64,000 bases of DNA. Origin: Levilactobacillus spicheri DSM 15429. GTDB taxonomy: Bacteria > Bacillota > Bacilli > Lactobacillales > Lactobacillaceae. Every line of letters starts with the position of its first letter. Positions within the stretch are counted from its first letter, which is position 1. Below, one piece after another: positions 39,031 through 48,707 of this stretch. Made by a program: the position numbers and the translations under genes. Location of the stretch: assembly GCF_001435095.1 (NCBI RefSeq), contig NZ_AZFC01000016.1:137332-201331 (forward strand). Reading direction: 5' to 3'. The notes beneath the pieces were generated by a model. It made no database searches. It was not told the DNA's origin and saw only the letters and a program-made list of their open reading frames with translations.

Positions 39031-39222
39031 CCGCGATTTCCGTTCTGCCCTTAAAAAGGTCGGTGGCTTTCACCAACCATAAATTTTCACAAGAAAAATT
39101 GCGAAACACCTTGTGAATGAATAAATTTTTGTAAAACTTTGTGTAACCGCTTCCCTACTGAATTTGGGGCACTTTGCGTGCACAAGCGCACAGGTCAAAC
39201 CGCCAAATCATGCAGATTTATC
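39031..39222. other. tagO-lrgA divergent region
   Basis: AT-rich DNA without a gene. It contains TTTTCACAAG and CTTGTGAATG half-palindromes (39085-39118), similar to the TTGTGAA/TTCACAA arms of Rex sites but at wide spacing, and a single GGTCAAA heptad near 39193. These may bear on lrgAB control, but none is a full consensus site. Confidence 0.4.
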
Positions 39223-39251
39223 TTGTGCAAACACCCAAAAAGCCATATAAT
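39223..39251 (+). promoter_or_regulatory. lrgAB promoter
   Basis: TTGTGC, a 17-base spacer and a perfect TATAAT, giving a leader of about 118 bases before lrgA. Confidence 0.8.
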
Positions 39252-39267
39252 GAGTTTGTGTCATTGA

Positions 39268-39334
39268 GAAGGGTTTCACATTTCATTTCGTATCTGAGCT
39301 ATTTATCTTATTTTCTTGTGAAATCCCTCTAGTT
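39268..39334 (+). promoter_or_regulatory. lrgAB leader inverted repeat
   Basis: AGGGTTTCACA near the start and TGTGAAATCCCT near the end of the leader can pair (one bulge) across a loop of roughly 40 AT-rich bases. It lies wholly within the predicted untranslated leader, which suggests post-transcriptional control or a protein site. Confidence 0.45.
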
Positions 39335-39375
39335 GTTGGTCACTCTGGTTTGTATTTTGAAAGGAGATTTTTCTA

Positions 39376-39816
39376 TTGGCTGCTAATGATAAAGCATCAA
39401 AGACCGAAACAGCTAAGGAAGAACAAGATTCACCTATCTTAATTCAAATGGGTATTTTCGCGGCTATTCTGTTTGTATCTAGCCTGCTCTCCCCATTGTT
39501 CCCTGCATCCTTCCCTGTTCCAACGCCCGTTATGGGTCTGGTGATCCTCTACGTGTTACTTTGCACGAAGATTGTCAAGCTCCGCAACGTTGCTAAGTTC
39601 GGGGACTTCATGATCAGTTTGATTGCCTTTCTGTTCGTCCCATCTGGGATTCAAATGGCCGCAAACTTGGACATCATGAAGGCGCAAGGTGTTCAAATCG
39701 TGATCGTTACGATCATCGCAACGATCGTTATGTTGGTCTGCATCGCTTACACCACGGCTGGTTTCATGTGGTTAAGTCGGCACGTCTTCCATCGTAACAC
39801 TGAAGTCGAAGAATAA
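39376..39816 (+). CDS. lrgA: LrgA/CidA family membrane protein
   Basis: A 146-residue, four-segment membrane protein. The family core FPVPTPVMGLVILYVLL is present at about residue 50, followed by FVPSGIQMA. LrgA/CidA proteins are holin-like and affect murein hydrolase activity, autolysis and, in several bacteria, pyruvate or other metabolite export. The start is TTG with AAAGGAG 9 bases upstream. It is followed 44 bases later by lrgB. Confidence 0.92.
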   Translation: MAANDKASKTETAKEEQDSPILIQMGIFAAILFVSSLLSPLFPASFPVPTPVMGLVILYVLLCTKIVKLRNVAKFGDFMISLIAFLFVPSGIQMAANLDIMKAQGVQIVIVTIIATIVMLVCIAYTTAGFMWLSRHVFHRNTEVEE

Positions 39817-39860
39817 TCGTTCGACCCACTACGACTTTGCATAGAAAAGGATGAATAATT

Positions 39861-40673
39861 ATGATTAGTTTAGCAGCAACTGCTACTCCTCATATGGCAG
39901 TTTGGGGAAAATGGCTCGGTGACGCCCTCGGGACTAACGCCGCTGGTGCCTCTGCCGGTAACGCTATCTTTGGTATTTTTCTTTCATTAATGGTTTACTT
40001 AATTGGTCAATGGCTCTTCAAGATCAGTAAGGGATTCTTCCTGTTCCAACCTCTGTTCGTTGGGATGGTTTTAGGGATCTTCATCCTGTTCCTGATGGCC
40101 AAGGCCTTCGGAACTGACACGGCTACCTTCTACAAGTCAGCGTACTTACCAGGTGGGAACATCATCTTCTGGTTCCTGAACCCTGCTACGATTGCCTTCG
40201 CCATTCCTCTGTACCGGCGGAACGATATCGTTAAGCGCTTCTGGCTCGAAATCGTGCTTTCCCTGATCATCGGGTTACTGATTTCTCTGTTCATCATCTA
40301 CTTTGTTGCCAAGCTGTTTGGCCTGGACAACTCCGGAATTGCTTCCATGTTGCCACAAGCCGCAACGACGGCCATCGCGATGCCTGTTGCCGTCTCTGTT
40401 GGTGGTAACTCCGCGATTACGGCCATGGCCTGCATCATCAACGCCGTTCTGATTTACGCCTTAGGTGACTTCTTAGTTAAGGTCTTCAAGTTGAACAGCG
40501 ATCCAATTGGTGCTGGACTTGGTTTAGGGACTGCCGGACACGCCGTTGGGACTGCCAAGGCGATCCAATTAGGATCCATCCAAGGTTCGATGGCTTCCAT
40601 CGCCGTGGTTGTTGTCTCCATCGTCGTTGACATCGTGGTTCCACCATTTGCTCACATGATGGGCTTATACTAA
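39861..40673 (+). CDS. lrgB: LrgB/CidB family membrane protein
   Basis: A 270-residue membrane protein with about seven segments. LrgB hallmarks are LPQAATTAIAMPVAVSVGG and LGTAGHAVGTAKA near the C-terminus. It acts with LrgA in cell-death/lysis control or metabolite transport. The N-terminus is about 40 residues longer than in many LrgB proteins. A strong terminator follows. No LytSR pair is adjacent, so the usual regulator must be elsewhere or absent. Confidence 0.92.
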   Translation: MISLAATATPHMAVWGKWLGDALGTNAAGASAGNAIFGIFLSLMVYLIGQWLFKISKGFFLFQPLFVGMVLGIFILFLMAKAFGTDTATFYKSAYLPGGNIIFWFLNPATIAFAIPLYRRNDIVKRFWLEIVLSLIIGLLISLFIIYFVAKLFGLDNSGIASMLPQAATTAIAMPVAVSVGGNSAITAMACIINAVLIYALGDFLVKVFKLNSDPIGAGLGLGTAGHAVGTAKAIQLGSIQGSMASIAVVVVSIVVDIVVPPFAHMMGLY

Positions 40674-40697
40674 ACCACTACTCATATCTGTACCTTA

Positions 40698-40729
40698 ACG
40701 GGAACCGTCGTTGGACGGTTCCCGTTTTT
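40698..40729 (+). terminator. lrgAB terminator
   Basis: ACGGGAACCGTC and GACGGTTCCCGT form a perfect stem with a GTTG loop, followed by TTTTT. Confidence 0.92.
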
Positions 40730-40778
40730 GTATACACGGAACCCGTTCGTCTTAACTGTCACTGTAGTCGCGTAGCGT

Positions 40779-40811
40779 GGGGGCTTTCCGTGTTTACCAC
40801 GGAAAGCCCCC
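40779..40811. repeat. Perfect 14-bp inverted repeat without a T-tract
   Basis: GGGGGCTTTCCGTG-tttac-CACGGAAAGCCCCC. There is no T-run on either side, so it does not look like a normal terminator. It lies between two convergent transcription units, each with its own terminator. Confidence 0.6.
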
Positions 40812-40895
40812 GTCGCCAAAACACCCCGTCACTGTTACCACCATCTTCCCAACAACTAAGAAAACGCGTTTCGATACTCACTATTCGGAGAACGC

Positions 40896-40934
40896 AAAAG
40901 CGACTGAGACGTCATCCGTCCCAGTCGTTTTTTG
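40896..40934 (-). terminator. Terminator of the TauE/SafE permease gene
   Basis: CGACTG/CAGTCG and GAC/GTC form a hairpin flanked by GCAAAA and TTTTTTGC, working on both strands. It is nearest the minus-strand gene ending at 40992. Confidence 0.8.
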
Positions 40935-40991
40935 CGCTTCATCACCAAAAAGGCGCGACGCCCCACTGTGGGATTCCGCGCACACAAGCCA

Positions 40992-41732
40992 TTATTTGAA
41001 AAAGATACTGACCCCAAAGTAAACGATCACCGCCCCCATTAAGGGGGTCAACCAGCGACTCAGCTTGACCATGTCAAAGCGGTGCAGGATCAACGGGGTG
41101 ATCACTGACCCCATCACCGATCCGATCATCAGGTTGATACCCGCGAGCCACGCGATGGACCCGGTGAATAGGTGGCCAATCGCCCCCACGATGGCCATGA
41201 CGCTGATCACGTAGGTCGAGGTCCCGGCCGCCTCCAGCGCGGACAGCCCCAGGATGGACAAGCCCGCCACGGTCGGACCGCCCCCAGTCAGGCCACCGAT
41301 ACCGACCATCAGGCCACTCAGGAACCCCAGGGCCACCGCAATCGTCGTCCGTGAGCGCCCCGTCGCCTGCTTCTGCGCCGGACGCCAGGCCCGGTAGATG
41401 ACGATGCCGCCCATCACCATCAGGATCGTCCCCACGACCCAATCGTAAATGCGTGCCGGGATGAACGGCGCGACCGCCGTTCCAATCAGGATCCCCGGTA
41501 AGGCCGCCAAGATCATCCGGTTCCCCAGGTCAAAGTGCACGTTGTGAATCCGAATCTGGGTCACACACCCGAACAACAACGCGGGGATGGCCACAATCAA
41601 CGAGGTCGGTGCGGCCACCGCGGTCGCGATTCCCAGCTGACTGGTCAACACCCCCAGGTACATGGCGGCACCCCCACCACCCATCACACTAATGAAAGCT
41701 CCAATTAATAATCCATCAAACCAAACGAGCAC
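40992..41732 (-). CDS. TauE/SafE family permease (TSUP)
   Basis: A 246-residue membrane protein with about eight segments in two homologous halves. Each half begins with a glycine-rich turn (GAFISVMGGGGAAMYLG and GLMVGIGGLTGGGPTVAGL). TSUP proteins export sulfite, sulfoacetate or other organosulfur anions; the substrate here is unknown. The GTG at 41732 is chosen because GAGAGGAAG lies about 9 bases upstream. It is monocistronic. Confidence 0.85.
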   Translation of the reverse strand: MLVWFDGLLIGAFISVMGGGGAAMYLGVLTSQLGIATAVAAPTSLIVAIPALLFGCVTQIRIHNVHFDLGNRMILAALPGILIGTAVAPFIPARIYDWVVGTILMVMGGIVIYRAWRPAQKQATGRSRTTIAVALGFLSGLMVGIGGLTGGGPTVAGLSILGLSALEAAGTSTYVISVMAIVGAIGHLFTGSIAWLAGINLMIGSVMGSVITPLILHRFDMVKLSRWLTPLMGAVIVYFGVSIFFK

Positions 41733-42023
41733 CCAATCCGCTTCCTCTCTCGAACCCAATCGTCCGTTACCTTTATCTTAAAGAAAAAATCCGTTCCCCG
41801 TCAAGCGCCTCTAACGGGACCGTGATTCGTCGGGTTCCCCCAGGCTCCCCCCAACTGTTCATTCAAGCGGCGGTCGCCAAGGGGGCTAAACAACGCGTAC
41901 CAGCCACCCCAATCGCGGCACAGCCAACTTACCAGGCGAGCCCCAACGAGGCCACTCCGGGTCCGCTAAGGGGCTAGACACGCCTTCGCCAGTTTACCGA
42001 CCAACTGAAACTGTGTTCGCCCA
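41733..42023. other. Intergenic region upstream of the TSUP gene
   Basis: No gene or recognisable repeat. It probably carries the promoter of the TSUP gene on its left side. Confidence 0.4.
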
Positions 42024-42060
42024 AATAAAAAACTGCCAGTCCCGAAGGATTGACGGTTTT
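42024..42060 (-). terminator. kimA terminator
   Basis: AAAACCGTCAATC / GACTGGCAGTTTT hairpin (minus strand) ending in TTTTTTATTTG. Confidence 0.78.
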
Positions 42061-42074
42061 GGGTTTGATGACCA

Positions 42075-43910
42075 CTACTCTTTCAAGTGGTAATTATAGG
42101 TCGAAACGATAATGTTTTCCCGCGAATTCAGCACGGTCCGCAGGCGCAACGCCGTTTGGTTATGCAGGACGTTTTGCCAAGGATGCCGGGGCACGAATTG
42201 GGGAACCAGCACCGTGGTGGTGAAGTTCCGTTCGGCCGCCCGCTTGGCGATCACGTCACAGAAGCGCAACGTTGGCGTGGCGATGGACCGGTACGACGAA
42301 TGAATGTCGACGAACCGAATATCCGGGAACTCTTCCTTGAATTCCTGCGCCGTCTTGTGTTCCTTCTTGGGGTTCTCATCGAAGGACACGTGCATCGCAA
42401 TCACGTAGTCCCCAATGGACTTGGCGTAATTGATGGCCCCGGTGGTCACCCGGGTGATGTTGCTGACCAGCACGATGACGGTCGCCCCGTCATACTCGTG
42501 GTCCTCGACTTTTGCCTTAGCCGCGACCCGCAATTGCCGGGCCACGTTTTGATAATGCTGATGAATCCGATAGAACATCCACAAAATCAGCGGCATGATA
42601 ATGAGATACGGCCAAACATTGACGAAATGCAGGAACAACAGCGTGATCACTAAGGCCAGCGAAATCAACGCACCCAATAAGTTAATGGCCGCTTTACCCA
42701 GCCACCAACCTTCGCGGGTCCGGAACCAGTGAATGATCATCCCGGATTGGGATAAGACGAACGGAACAAACACCCCGATCGCATACAACGGAATCAATAA
42801 CGTGGTCTGACCATGGAAGATCAGAATCAACACAATGGCCCCCACGGCCAACGAGATAATCCCGTTAGAATAGCCCAACCGGTCACCGCGATCCAGGTAA
42901 GCGTGCGGTAAGAACTTATCCTTCGCCATGTTGTAGGCCAGAATTGGAAAGGCCGAGAACCCGGTGTTGGCAGCCACGGCCAAAATCGCCGCCGTCGACA
43001 ACTGTAACAGGTAGTACAGGACGCCGTGACCGAAGACCCCACTGGCGATTTGGGACAGCACCGTTTGACTGGACTGGGGCCGAATGCCCAAGTAGTAACT
43101 CAGGTAGGTGATGCCAGCAAAGAAGATGGCCAGAATGCCGGCCATGATGGCCAAGGTCGCCGCGGCATTATGCCGTTTCGGTTCCTTGAAGTTCGGCACC
43201 GCGTTACTGATGGCTTCCACCCCGGTCAATGACGAGGAACCCGATGAGAACGCGCGCAGGAACAGCAACAGGGTCATGCCTTGGACCGGCGTGCCCACGT
43301 GAGCCGCGGCGTGGTAGGTAATGTTGCCACTGGCAATGTTGTACAAACCAAACCCAACCATGCCCAGAATCATCAGAATGAAGAAGTAAACCGGCACGGT
43401 CAAGAAGCTCGCTGATTCGCGCATGCCCCGTAAGTTGAGGAGCATAATGCCAATCACGATCAGTACCGAAATCAGCACCGAATACGGGTAAAGCGCCGGG
43501 ATGGCCGAGGTAATCGCCTCGGTCCCGGAAGTCGTCGAAACGGCCACCGTCAGCATATAATCTACTAACAGCGAGCCCCCGGCGACCAATCCTGCCGATT
43601 GCCCCCAGTTGGTGCTGGCGACCACGTAGGCCCCACCACCGGATGGGTAGGCATGAATGATTTGTTGGTAGGAAAGCGTGATCGCAAATAACAGTACTAA
43701 AACCAAAGCGGCAACCCATAATTGGTACATCAGGGCTGCGGCGGATAAGGTGATCAATACTGTGGTAATTTGCTCAGTACCATAAGCCACGGAGGACAGC
43801 GCATCGGAGGATAACAACGCCAACGCTTTAAACTTGGTCAGCGCCTGACCGCCCTCGTCCATGGTTTTGAGGGGTTTTCCAATCAAAACCCGCTTTAAAT
43901 AACGCCACAT
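42075..43910 (-). CDS. kimA: KimA-type potassium/proton symporter (APC superfamily)
   Basis: A 611-residue protein with about 12 membrane segments and a cytosolic C-terminal domain of about 150 residues. The N-terminus (RVLIGKPLKTMDEG, then LTKFKALALLSSDALSSVAYG) and the C-terminal VIAMHVSFDENPKKE, HSSYRS and WQNVLHNQTA blocks follow Bacillus KimA closely. KimA imports K+ and is inhibited by c-di-AMP. No ydaO-type c-di-AMP riboswitch is seen upstream, so control would be at the protein level or by another system. It is monocistronic. Confidence 0.93.
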   Translation of the reverse strand: MWRYLKRVLIGKPLKTMDEGGQALTKFKALALLSSDALSSVAYGTEQITTVLITLSAAALMYQLWVAALVLVLLFAITLSYQQIIHAYPSGGGAYVVASTNWGQSAGLVAGGSLLVDYMLTVAVSTTSGTEAITSAIPALYPYSVLISVLIVIGIMLLNLRGMRESASFLTVPVYFFILMILGMVGFGLYNIASGNITYHAAAHVGTPVQGMTLLLFLRAFSSGSSSLTGVEAISNAVPNFKEPKRHNAAATLAIMAGILAIFFAGITYLSYYLGIRPQSSQTVLSQIASGVFGHGVLYYLLQLSTAAILAVAANTGFSAFPILAYNMAKDKFLPHAYLDRGDRLGYSNGIISLAVGAIVLILIFHGQTTLLIPLYAIGVFVPFVLSQSGMIIHWFRTREGWWLGKAAINLLGALISLALVITLLFLHFVNVWPYLIIMPLILWMFYRIHQHYQNVARQLRVAAKAKVEDHEYDGATVIVLVSNITRVTTGAINYAKSIGDYVIAMHVSFDENPKKEHKTAQEFKEEFPDIRFVDIHSSYRSIATPTLRFCDVIAKRAAERNFTTTVLVPQFVPRHPWQNVLHNQTALRLRTVLNSRENIIVSTYNYHLKE

Positions 43911-44485
43911 GACTATTTACTCCTTATCTCCACGAAATAATAACTCGAAATCCGGTTAATCGCCGGGATCATGAATACCACTCGTCTTTTCACGAATGCA
44001 AACGTCATTCTACTACTTATAAGACCACATTACCACAATTCTTCGCATTAACAACCCGAAAAAGCAACAGGCCCTTAAGTACGGCCGTTCCGGGAACCAG
44101 CCGCCCTCAATGACGACCGGGAACCCCCGGATCTGGCCCCTTAAACCTAAGACGCTGTTGGTTCGTTCGTTAGCCCAGCGGACCCCCGCCCCCACCTCAT
44201 GGGTGGGTCCCGAGGTCCCCCGACGAAAATACGAAACTGATGGTTGCATAGCCGTAAAGTGATGTCACAATCGTTCCATCGTCAAAACTACTAGTTTCTC
44301 CCCCGTTCGTCAACTCTTATTCGGCTGGGCAACCCGCCAGAATCCCGCCGGACTCGCTGGAAGCCCTCGTACACCTTAGTTTGTTGCTCGACGAATTGTC
44401 AAACCAAGCGCAACTTTGTCCCAAAGAAAACTTCATTGGTAATCACCCTGCTTGCTTCTATCTGATTCAGTTGTCTGTCACCAAT
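43911..44485. other. Long intergenic region upstream of kimA
   Basis: About 575 bases without a credible gene. A 78-codon minus-strand frame near 44013-44249 has no SD. GGACCC and GGGTCC arms near 44178-44211 could form a GC-rich hairpin. The kimA promoter is probably within the first 120 bases; no element is clear enough to place. Confidence 0.4.
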
Positions 44486-44540
44486 AAAAAAGTAGCCCCA
44501 TCACCCTCCATTACTGTAAAGTCATAGAACTACTTTATTA
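44486..44540 (-). terminator. Putative terminator of the acetyltransferase gene
   Basis: AAAGTAG and CTACTTT arms on the minus strand with a long loop, followed by TTTTATT. Weak because of the loop size. Confidence 0.45.
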
Positions 44541-44557
44541 ATATCGATTATTTTGGT

Positions 44558-45196
44558 CTAAATTAGATGCTTAAGTAATTCGATATCCAGTTTTTTGGTG
44601 GTTAATTGTGACAAGTGTTTCGTAATCCAAATGGTATCTCGATCCCACCAGGCTAATTTTTCTAATAAGGCGATGGTTTCATCGTTATAGCGATGGCGAA
44701 TAATCTGGATAGGGTTACCTCCAACAATTGCATATGCAGGAACATCTTTCGCCACCACACTATCTGCCCCTATGATTGCGCCATCCCCGATTTTGATACC
44801 GGGCATCACTGTCACATTTTGGCCAAACCAGACATCGTTTCCAACCACAGTGTCGCCCTTCAATGGCAGACTTGTCATATCTGGGATGTTTTTAGCCCAA
44901 TCGCCACCAATGATATTGAATGGATAAGTTGAAATTCCCTTCATCACGTGATTAGCACCATTCATCACAAATTCGATTCCTTTGGCGATTGAACAAAATT
45001 TACCGATAATTAATTTATCGCCAAGAAATTCGTAATGGTGGGTCACGTGGTCCTCAAACTTTTCGGGTGAAATTGGATCATCGTAGTAAGTGTAATCACC
45101 AATTTCGATATTAGGCCTAGTGATGACATTTTTTACAAAGACAATCTCTTTAAGCTCTGGATTGGGATGAATTTGATCAGCATCTGGAATTTCCAT
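44558..45196 (-). CDS. Vat/CatB-type xenobiotic O-acetyltransferase (left-handed beta-helix)
   Basis: A 212-residue hexapeptide-repeat enzyme. A YTYYDDP start leads to GKFCSIAKGIEFVMNGANH, whose His aligns with the catalytic His of the Vat/XAT group, then the helix coils VVGNDVWFGQNVTVMPGIKIGDGAIIGA and AYAIVGGNP. Family members acetylate streptogramin A, chloramphenicol or other hydroxylated compounds. Length matches Vat enzymes. The gene is visibly AT-richer than both neighbours and lies next to a MITE-like element, so acquisition by transfer is likely. Whether it confers resistance is not shown. Confidence 0.88.
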   Translation of the reverse strand: MEIPDADQIHPNPELKEIVFVKNVITRPNIEIGDYTYYDDPISPEKFEDHVTHHYEFLGDKLIIGKFCSIAKGIEFVMNGANHVMKGISTYPFNIIGGDWAKNIPDMTSLPLKGDTVVGNDVWFGQNVTVMPGIKIGDGAIIGADSVVAKDVPAYAIVGGNPIQIIRHRYNDETIALLEKLAWWDRDTIWITKHLSQLTTKKLDIELLKHLI

Positions 45197-45228
45197 TTAC
45201 TCTCACTCTTCTCTGATAATTAAATTAC

Positions 45229-45549
45229 GCATCCTACCAGTTGATCAGAAAACGGTGATGAGCATCGACTTGTATGCTATCAACTAATGTTTTCCGTACT
45301 AAAACCCCTCTACGATAGCTGCAATTACGACAAAATTGCAAGATTACCGCCATCGTTAAGATTGCTGGAGCGAAGCTGGGCCCAGACCGTGAAATTGTGG
45401 TAAGTCAGCGTTTTTCAGCTGACTTACCACAAGGCCGCCCTTTTTTAGACCTACGTGCTTTGCGGGACTTCAAGTCGTGACCATGGTCGTCACGGCCCAG
45501 CTGAGCGGAAGCAATCGACAGCTTCCACTGATTTCAACTAGCAGGATGC
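45229..45549. mobile_element. MITE-like element (about 320 bp) enclosing structured core B1
   Basis: The ends GCATCCTACCAGTTGA and TCAACTAGCAGGATGC are near-perfect inverted repeats. The flanks match the 146-bp element at 30233-30378 (CAGAAAACGGTGA on the left, GAGCGGAAGCAATCG on the right). There is no transposase gene. Inside lies a structured core on the minus strand (45374-45502). Confidence 0.65.
45374..45502 (-). ncRNA. Structured intergenic element, copy B1
   Basis: The outer stem is AGCTGGG + CCGTGA with TCACGG + CCCAGCT. The main hairpin is a perfect 15-bp stem, TTGTGGTAAGTCAGC (45395-45409) with GCTGACTTACCACAA (45418-45432). On the minus strand the conserved blocks read GTCACGACTT and GGCGGCCTT, aligning with GGCACGACTT and GCTCGGCCTT of copies A1, A2 and B2. 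There is no open reading frame. Confidence 0.65.
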
Positions 45550-45572
45550 ATCATCAAATGACATTATCTCAT

Positions 45573-45612
45573 AAAAAAGGTGCCAACCGCCATCTCTGAC
45601 GATTGACACCCT
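45573..45612 (-). terminator. groESL terminator
   Basis: GGTGTCAA / TTGGCACC hairpin on the minus strand followed by TTTTTT, 30 bases after groEL. Confidence 0.82.
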
Positions 45613-45643
45613 GATAATGACTCATTGAATGATGAAGCTGAGC

Positions 45644-47278
<1,635 letters not shown>

Positions 47279-47332
47279 TCACCTCATACTAAAATTTTTA
47301 GATCGTGTTTCTGGATGAGTAGTGGGAAAGTC

Positions 47333-47617
47333 TTAGTCGATAACGGCAACTAAGTCCTTTTCGTGTAAAACAAGGTACGTCTTGTCTTGGTACTTGACTT
47401 CAGTACCGGCGTATTTGTCGAACAAAACTTTGTCGCCAACCTTCACGCTCGGCGCCACCTTTTCACCATTGTCCAACACCCGACCGTCACCAACTGCAAC
47501 AACGTTGGCCGTTTGAGGCTTTTCTTGTGCGTTACTTGCTAACACAATGCCGCCAACCGTTTCTTCTTCTTCTTGTGGTTGGTCTAAAATGACGCGGTCT
47601 CCTAATGGTTTTAACAC
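47333..47617 (-). CDS. groES: 10 kDa chaperonin GroES
   Basis: A 94-residue co-chaperonin: [12 protein letters not shown] start, mobile loop [16 protein letters not shown] (about 20-35), and a [13 protein letters not shown] end. It caps GroEL. The GTG at 47617 is chosen because GGAGGG lies 8 bases upstream and the product then matches the family length; a longer frame would extend into the CIRCE element. Confidence 0.98.
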   Translation of the reverse strand: MLKPLGDRVILDQPQEEEETVGGIVLASNAQEKPQTANVVAVGDGRVLDNGEKVAPSVKVGDKVLFDKYAGTEVKYQDKTYLVLHEKDLVAVID

Positions 47618-47652
47618 TTGAATCCCTCCAATGAACTTAGGTTTTAGCACTG

Positions 47653-47679
47653 TTAGCACTTAGCTAACACAAGTGCTAA
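47653..47679. promoter_or_regulatory. CIRCE operator (HrcA site) of groESL
   Basis: TTAGCACTT-N9-AAGTGCTAA, a perfect 9-9-9 inverted repeat differing from the TTAGCACTC/GAGTGCTAA consensus only at the inner base of each arm. It lies between the -10 and the groES SD. Confidence 0.96.
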
Positions 47680-47691
47680 TCAACAATATCT

Positions 47692-47720
47692 AATATATGA
47701 TTATTCCCAGTAAAAATCAA
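47692..47720 (-). promoter_or_regulatory. groESL promoter
   Basis: TTGATT, a 17-base spacer and TATATT on the minus strand, placed between the two CIRCE-like elements. Confidence 0.82.
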
Positions 47721-47725
47721 GGAAT

Positions 47726-47752
47726 TTGGCAAACTTAATTCAAGAGTGCTAA
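47726..47752. promoter_or_regulatory. Second, degenerate CIRCE upstream of the groESL promoter
   Basis: TTGGCAAAC-N9-GAGTGCTAA on the plus strand. The right arm is a perfect consensus half-site, the left arm matches at 6 of 9 positions, and the spacing is exactly 9. A single CtsR-like TTTGACC heptad directly abuts it (47753-47759). Confidence 0.6.
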
Positions 47753-47847
47753 TTTGACCACTGGGGGTCCTACTTATTAAGTGATGATACGGGACCCGCG
47801 CCCACAACGCCAGCCATTGGCCTCAGCGACGCAAAAGTTGTCGCCAC

Positions 47848-47882
47848 GAAAAAAGTCGCAATCTTCATCAGACTACGACTTC
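47848..47882 (-). terminator. rex terminator
   Basis: AAGTCGTAGTC pairs with GATTGCGACTT (G-U pairs included) and ends in TTTTTT on the minus strand, directly after the rex stop. Confidence 0.82.
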
Positions 47883-47885
47883 TCA

Positions 47886-48521
47886 TTATTCTTTATTGTA
47901 GTGTTCCAGGAAATAGATCAAGGTTTGCAGTTCGTTGGTCAGGTCCACGTTTTGGACCCGGACGTCCTTCGGTACCGTAACCCGCAGTGGCGTGAAGTTC
48001 AAGATTCCCTTCACCCCACCGGCAACGGCTTCGTCGGTGACCTGTTGGGCCACTTCGGATGGCACCGTCAGGATGGCCACCTGGATCTGTTGTTCTTCCA
48101 GCTGGGTCCGCAACTCGGTCATCGGGTAGATTGGCACGCCGCTTTGAATCGTGTTGGCGATCTTCTCGTTCACGTCGAAGGCCGCACTGATCCGGACGTT
48201 GCCGTCTTGGTGGAAATTAAAGTTCAATAACGCGTGGCCTAAGTTCCCGACCCCGATCAGGGCCACGTTGGTCAACCGGTCCTGGTTCAAGATCTTCCGG
48301 AAGAACTTGATCAAGCTTTCAACGTCGTAGCCGTAACCGCGCTTCCCTAACGCACCGAAGTACGAAAAGTCCCGCCGAATCGTGGCCGAATCGACCTTGA
48401 CGGCTTCGGATAGCTCCGTCGAGGAGACGCGTGTCTTGTCAGCGTCCAGCAAAATGTTGAGGTACCGGTAATAAATCGGTAGCCGCTTTGCCGTGGCGCG
48501 TGGAATCTTTTGTTCTGTCAA
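47886..48521 (-). CDS. rex: Redox-sensing transcriptional repressor Rex
   Basis: A 211-residue repressor. An N-terminal winged helix (about 1-80: [17 protein letters not shown], then [21 protein letters not shown]) is followed by a Rossmann NAD(H)-binding domain ([16 protein letters not shown], about 86-101) and a domain-swap C-terminal helix. Rex leaves DNA when NADH rises, relieving fermentation genes. The start is TTG with AGGAGGG 8 bases upstream. Its upstream region holds several GTGAA/TTCAC motifs, consistent with autoregulation. Confidence 0.97.
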   Translation of the reverse strand: MTEQKIPRATAKRLPIYYRYLNILLDADKTRVSSTELSEAVKVDSATIRRDFSYFGALGKRGYGYDVESLIKFFRKILNQDRLTNVALIGVGNLGHALLNFNFHQDGNVRISAAFDVNEKIANTIQSGVPIYPMTELRTQLEEQQIQVAILTVPSEVAQQVTDEAVAGGVKGILNFTPLRVTVPKDVRVQNVDLTNELQTLIYFLEHYNKE

Positions 48522-48600
48522 AGGTAACCCTCCTAATCAACTTCACGGCTATCACCCGGCACTAGCCGCTAGCGATAACCATTGAACACAACTTATTTGC

Positions 48601-48695
48601 ATGTGAAATTCACTTTCCCCCAAATTATAGCATACCCGCCCGCCTTGTGAAAGATATTGCAAATATTTTTCACAATTTCTTTCACATTTCGGTCT
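48601..48695. promoter_or_regulatory. Rex-like operator motifs between rex and the ABC-F gene
   Basis: GTGAAATTCAC (48603-48613), TTGTGAAAG (48645-48653), TTTTTCACAA (48666-48675) and TTTCACA (48680-48686). Arms match the Rex consensus TTGTGAA-N4-TTCACAA, but the inter-arm spacings differ. They surround both divergent promoters. Confidence 0.5.
48624..48632 (-). promoter_or_regulatory. rex promoter (extended -10)
   Basis: TGCTATAAT on the minus strand, with Rex-like motifs on both sides. Confidence 0.65.
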
Positions 48696-48707
48696 GCTTC
48701 CCGAGTA

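Noticed and set aside
40777-41022. Short plus-strand frames over the palindrome and TSUP terminator.
   Set aside because: They read through two hairpins and into the antisense of the TSUP gene; no SD.
43911-44040. A ydaO-type c-di-AMP riboswitch was looked for upstream of kimA.
   Set aside because: The conserved blocks of that riboswitch could not be seen by eye on the minus strand.
44013-44249. A 78-codon minus-strand frame upstream of kimA.
   Set aside because: No SD, no recognisable domain, and it covers the likely kimA promoter region.
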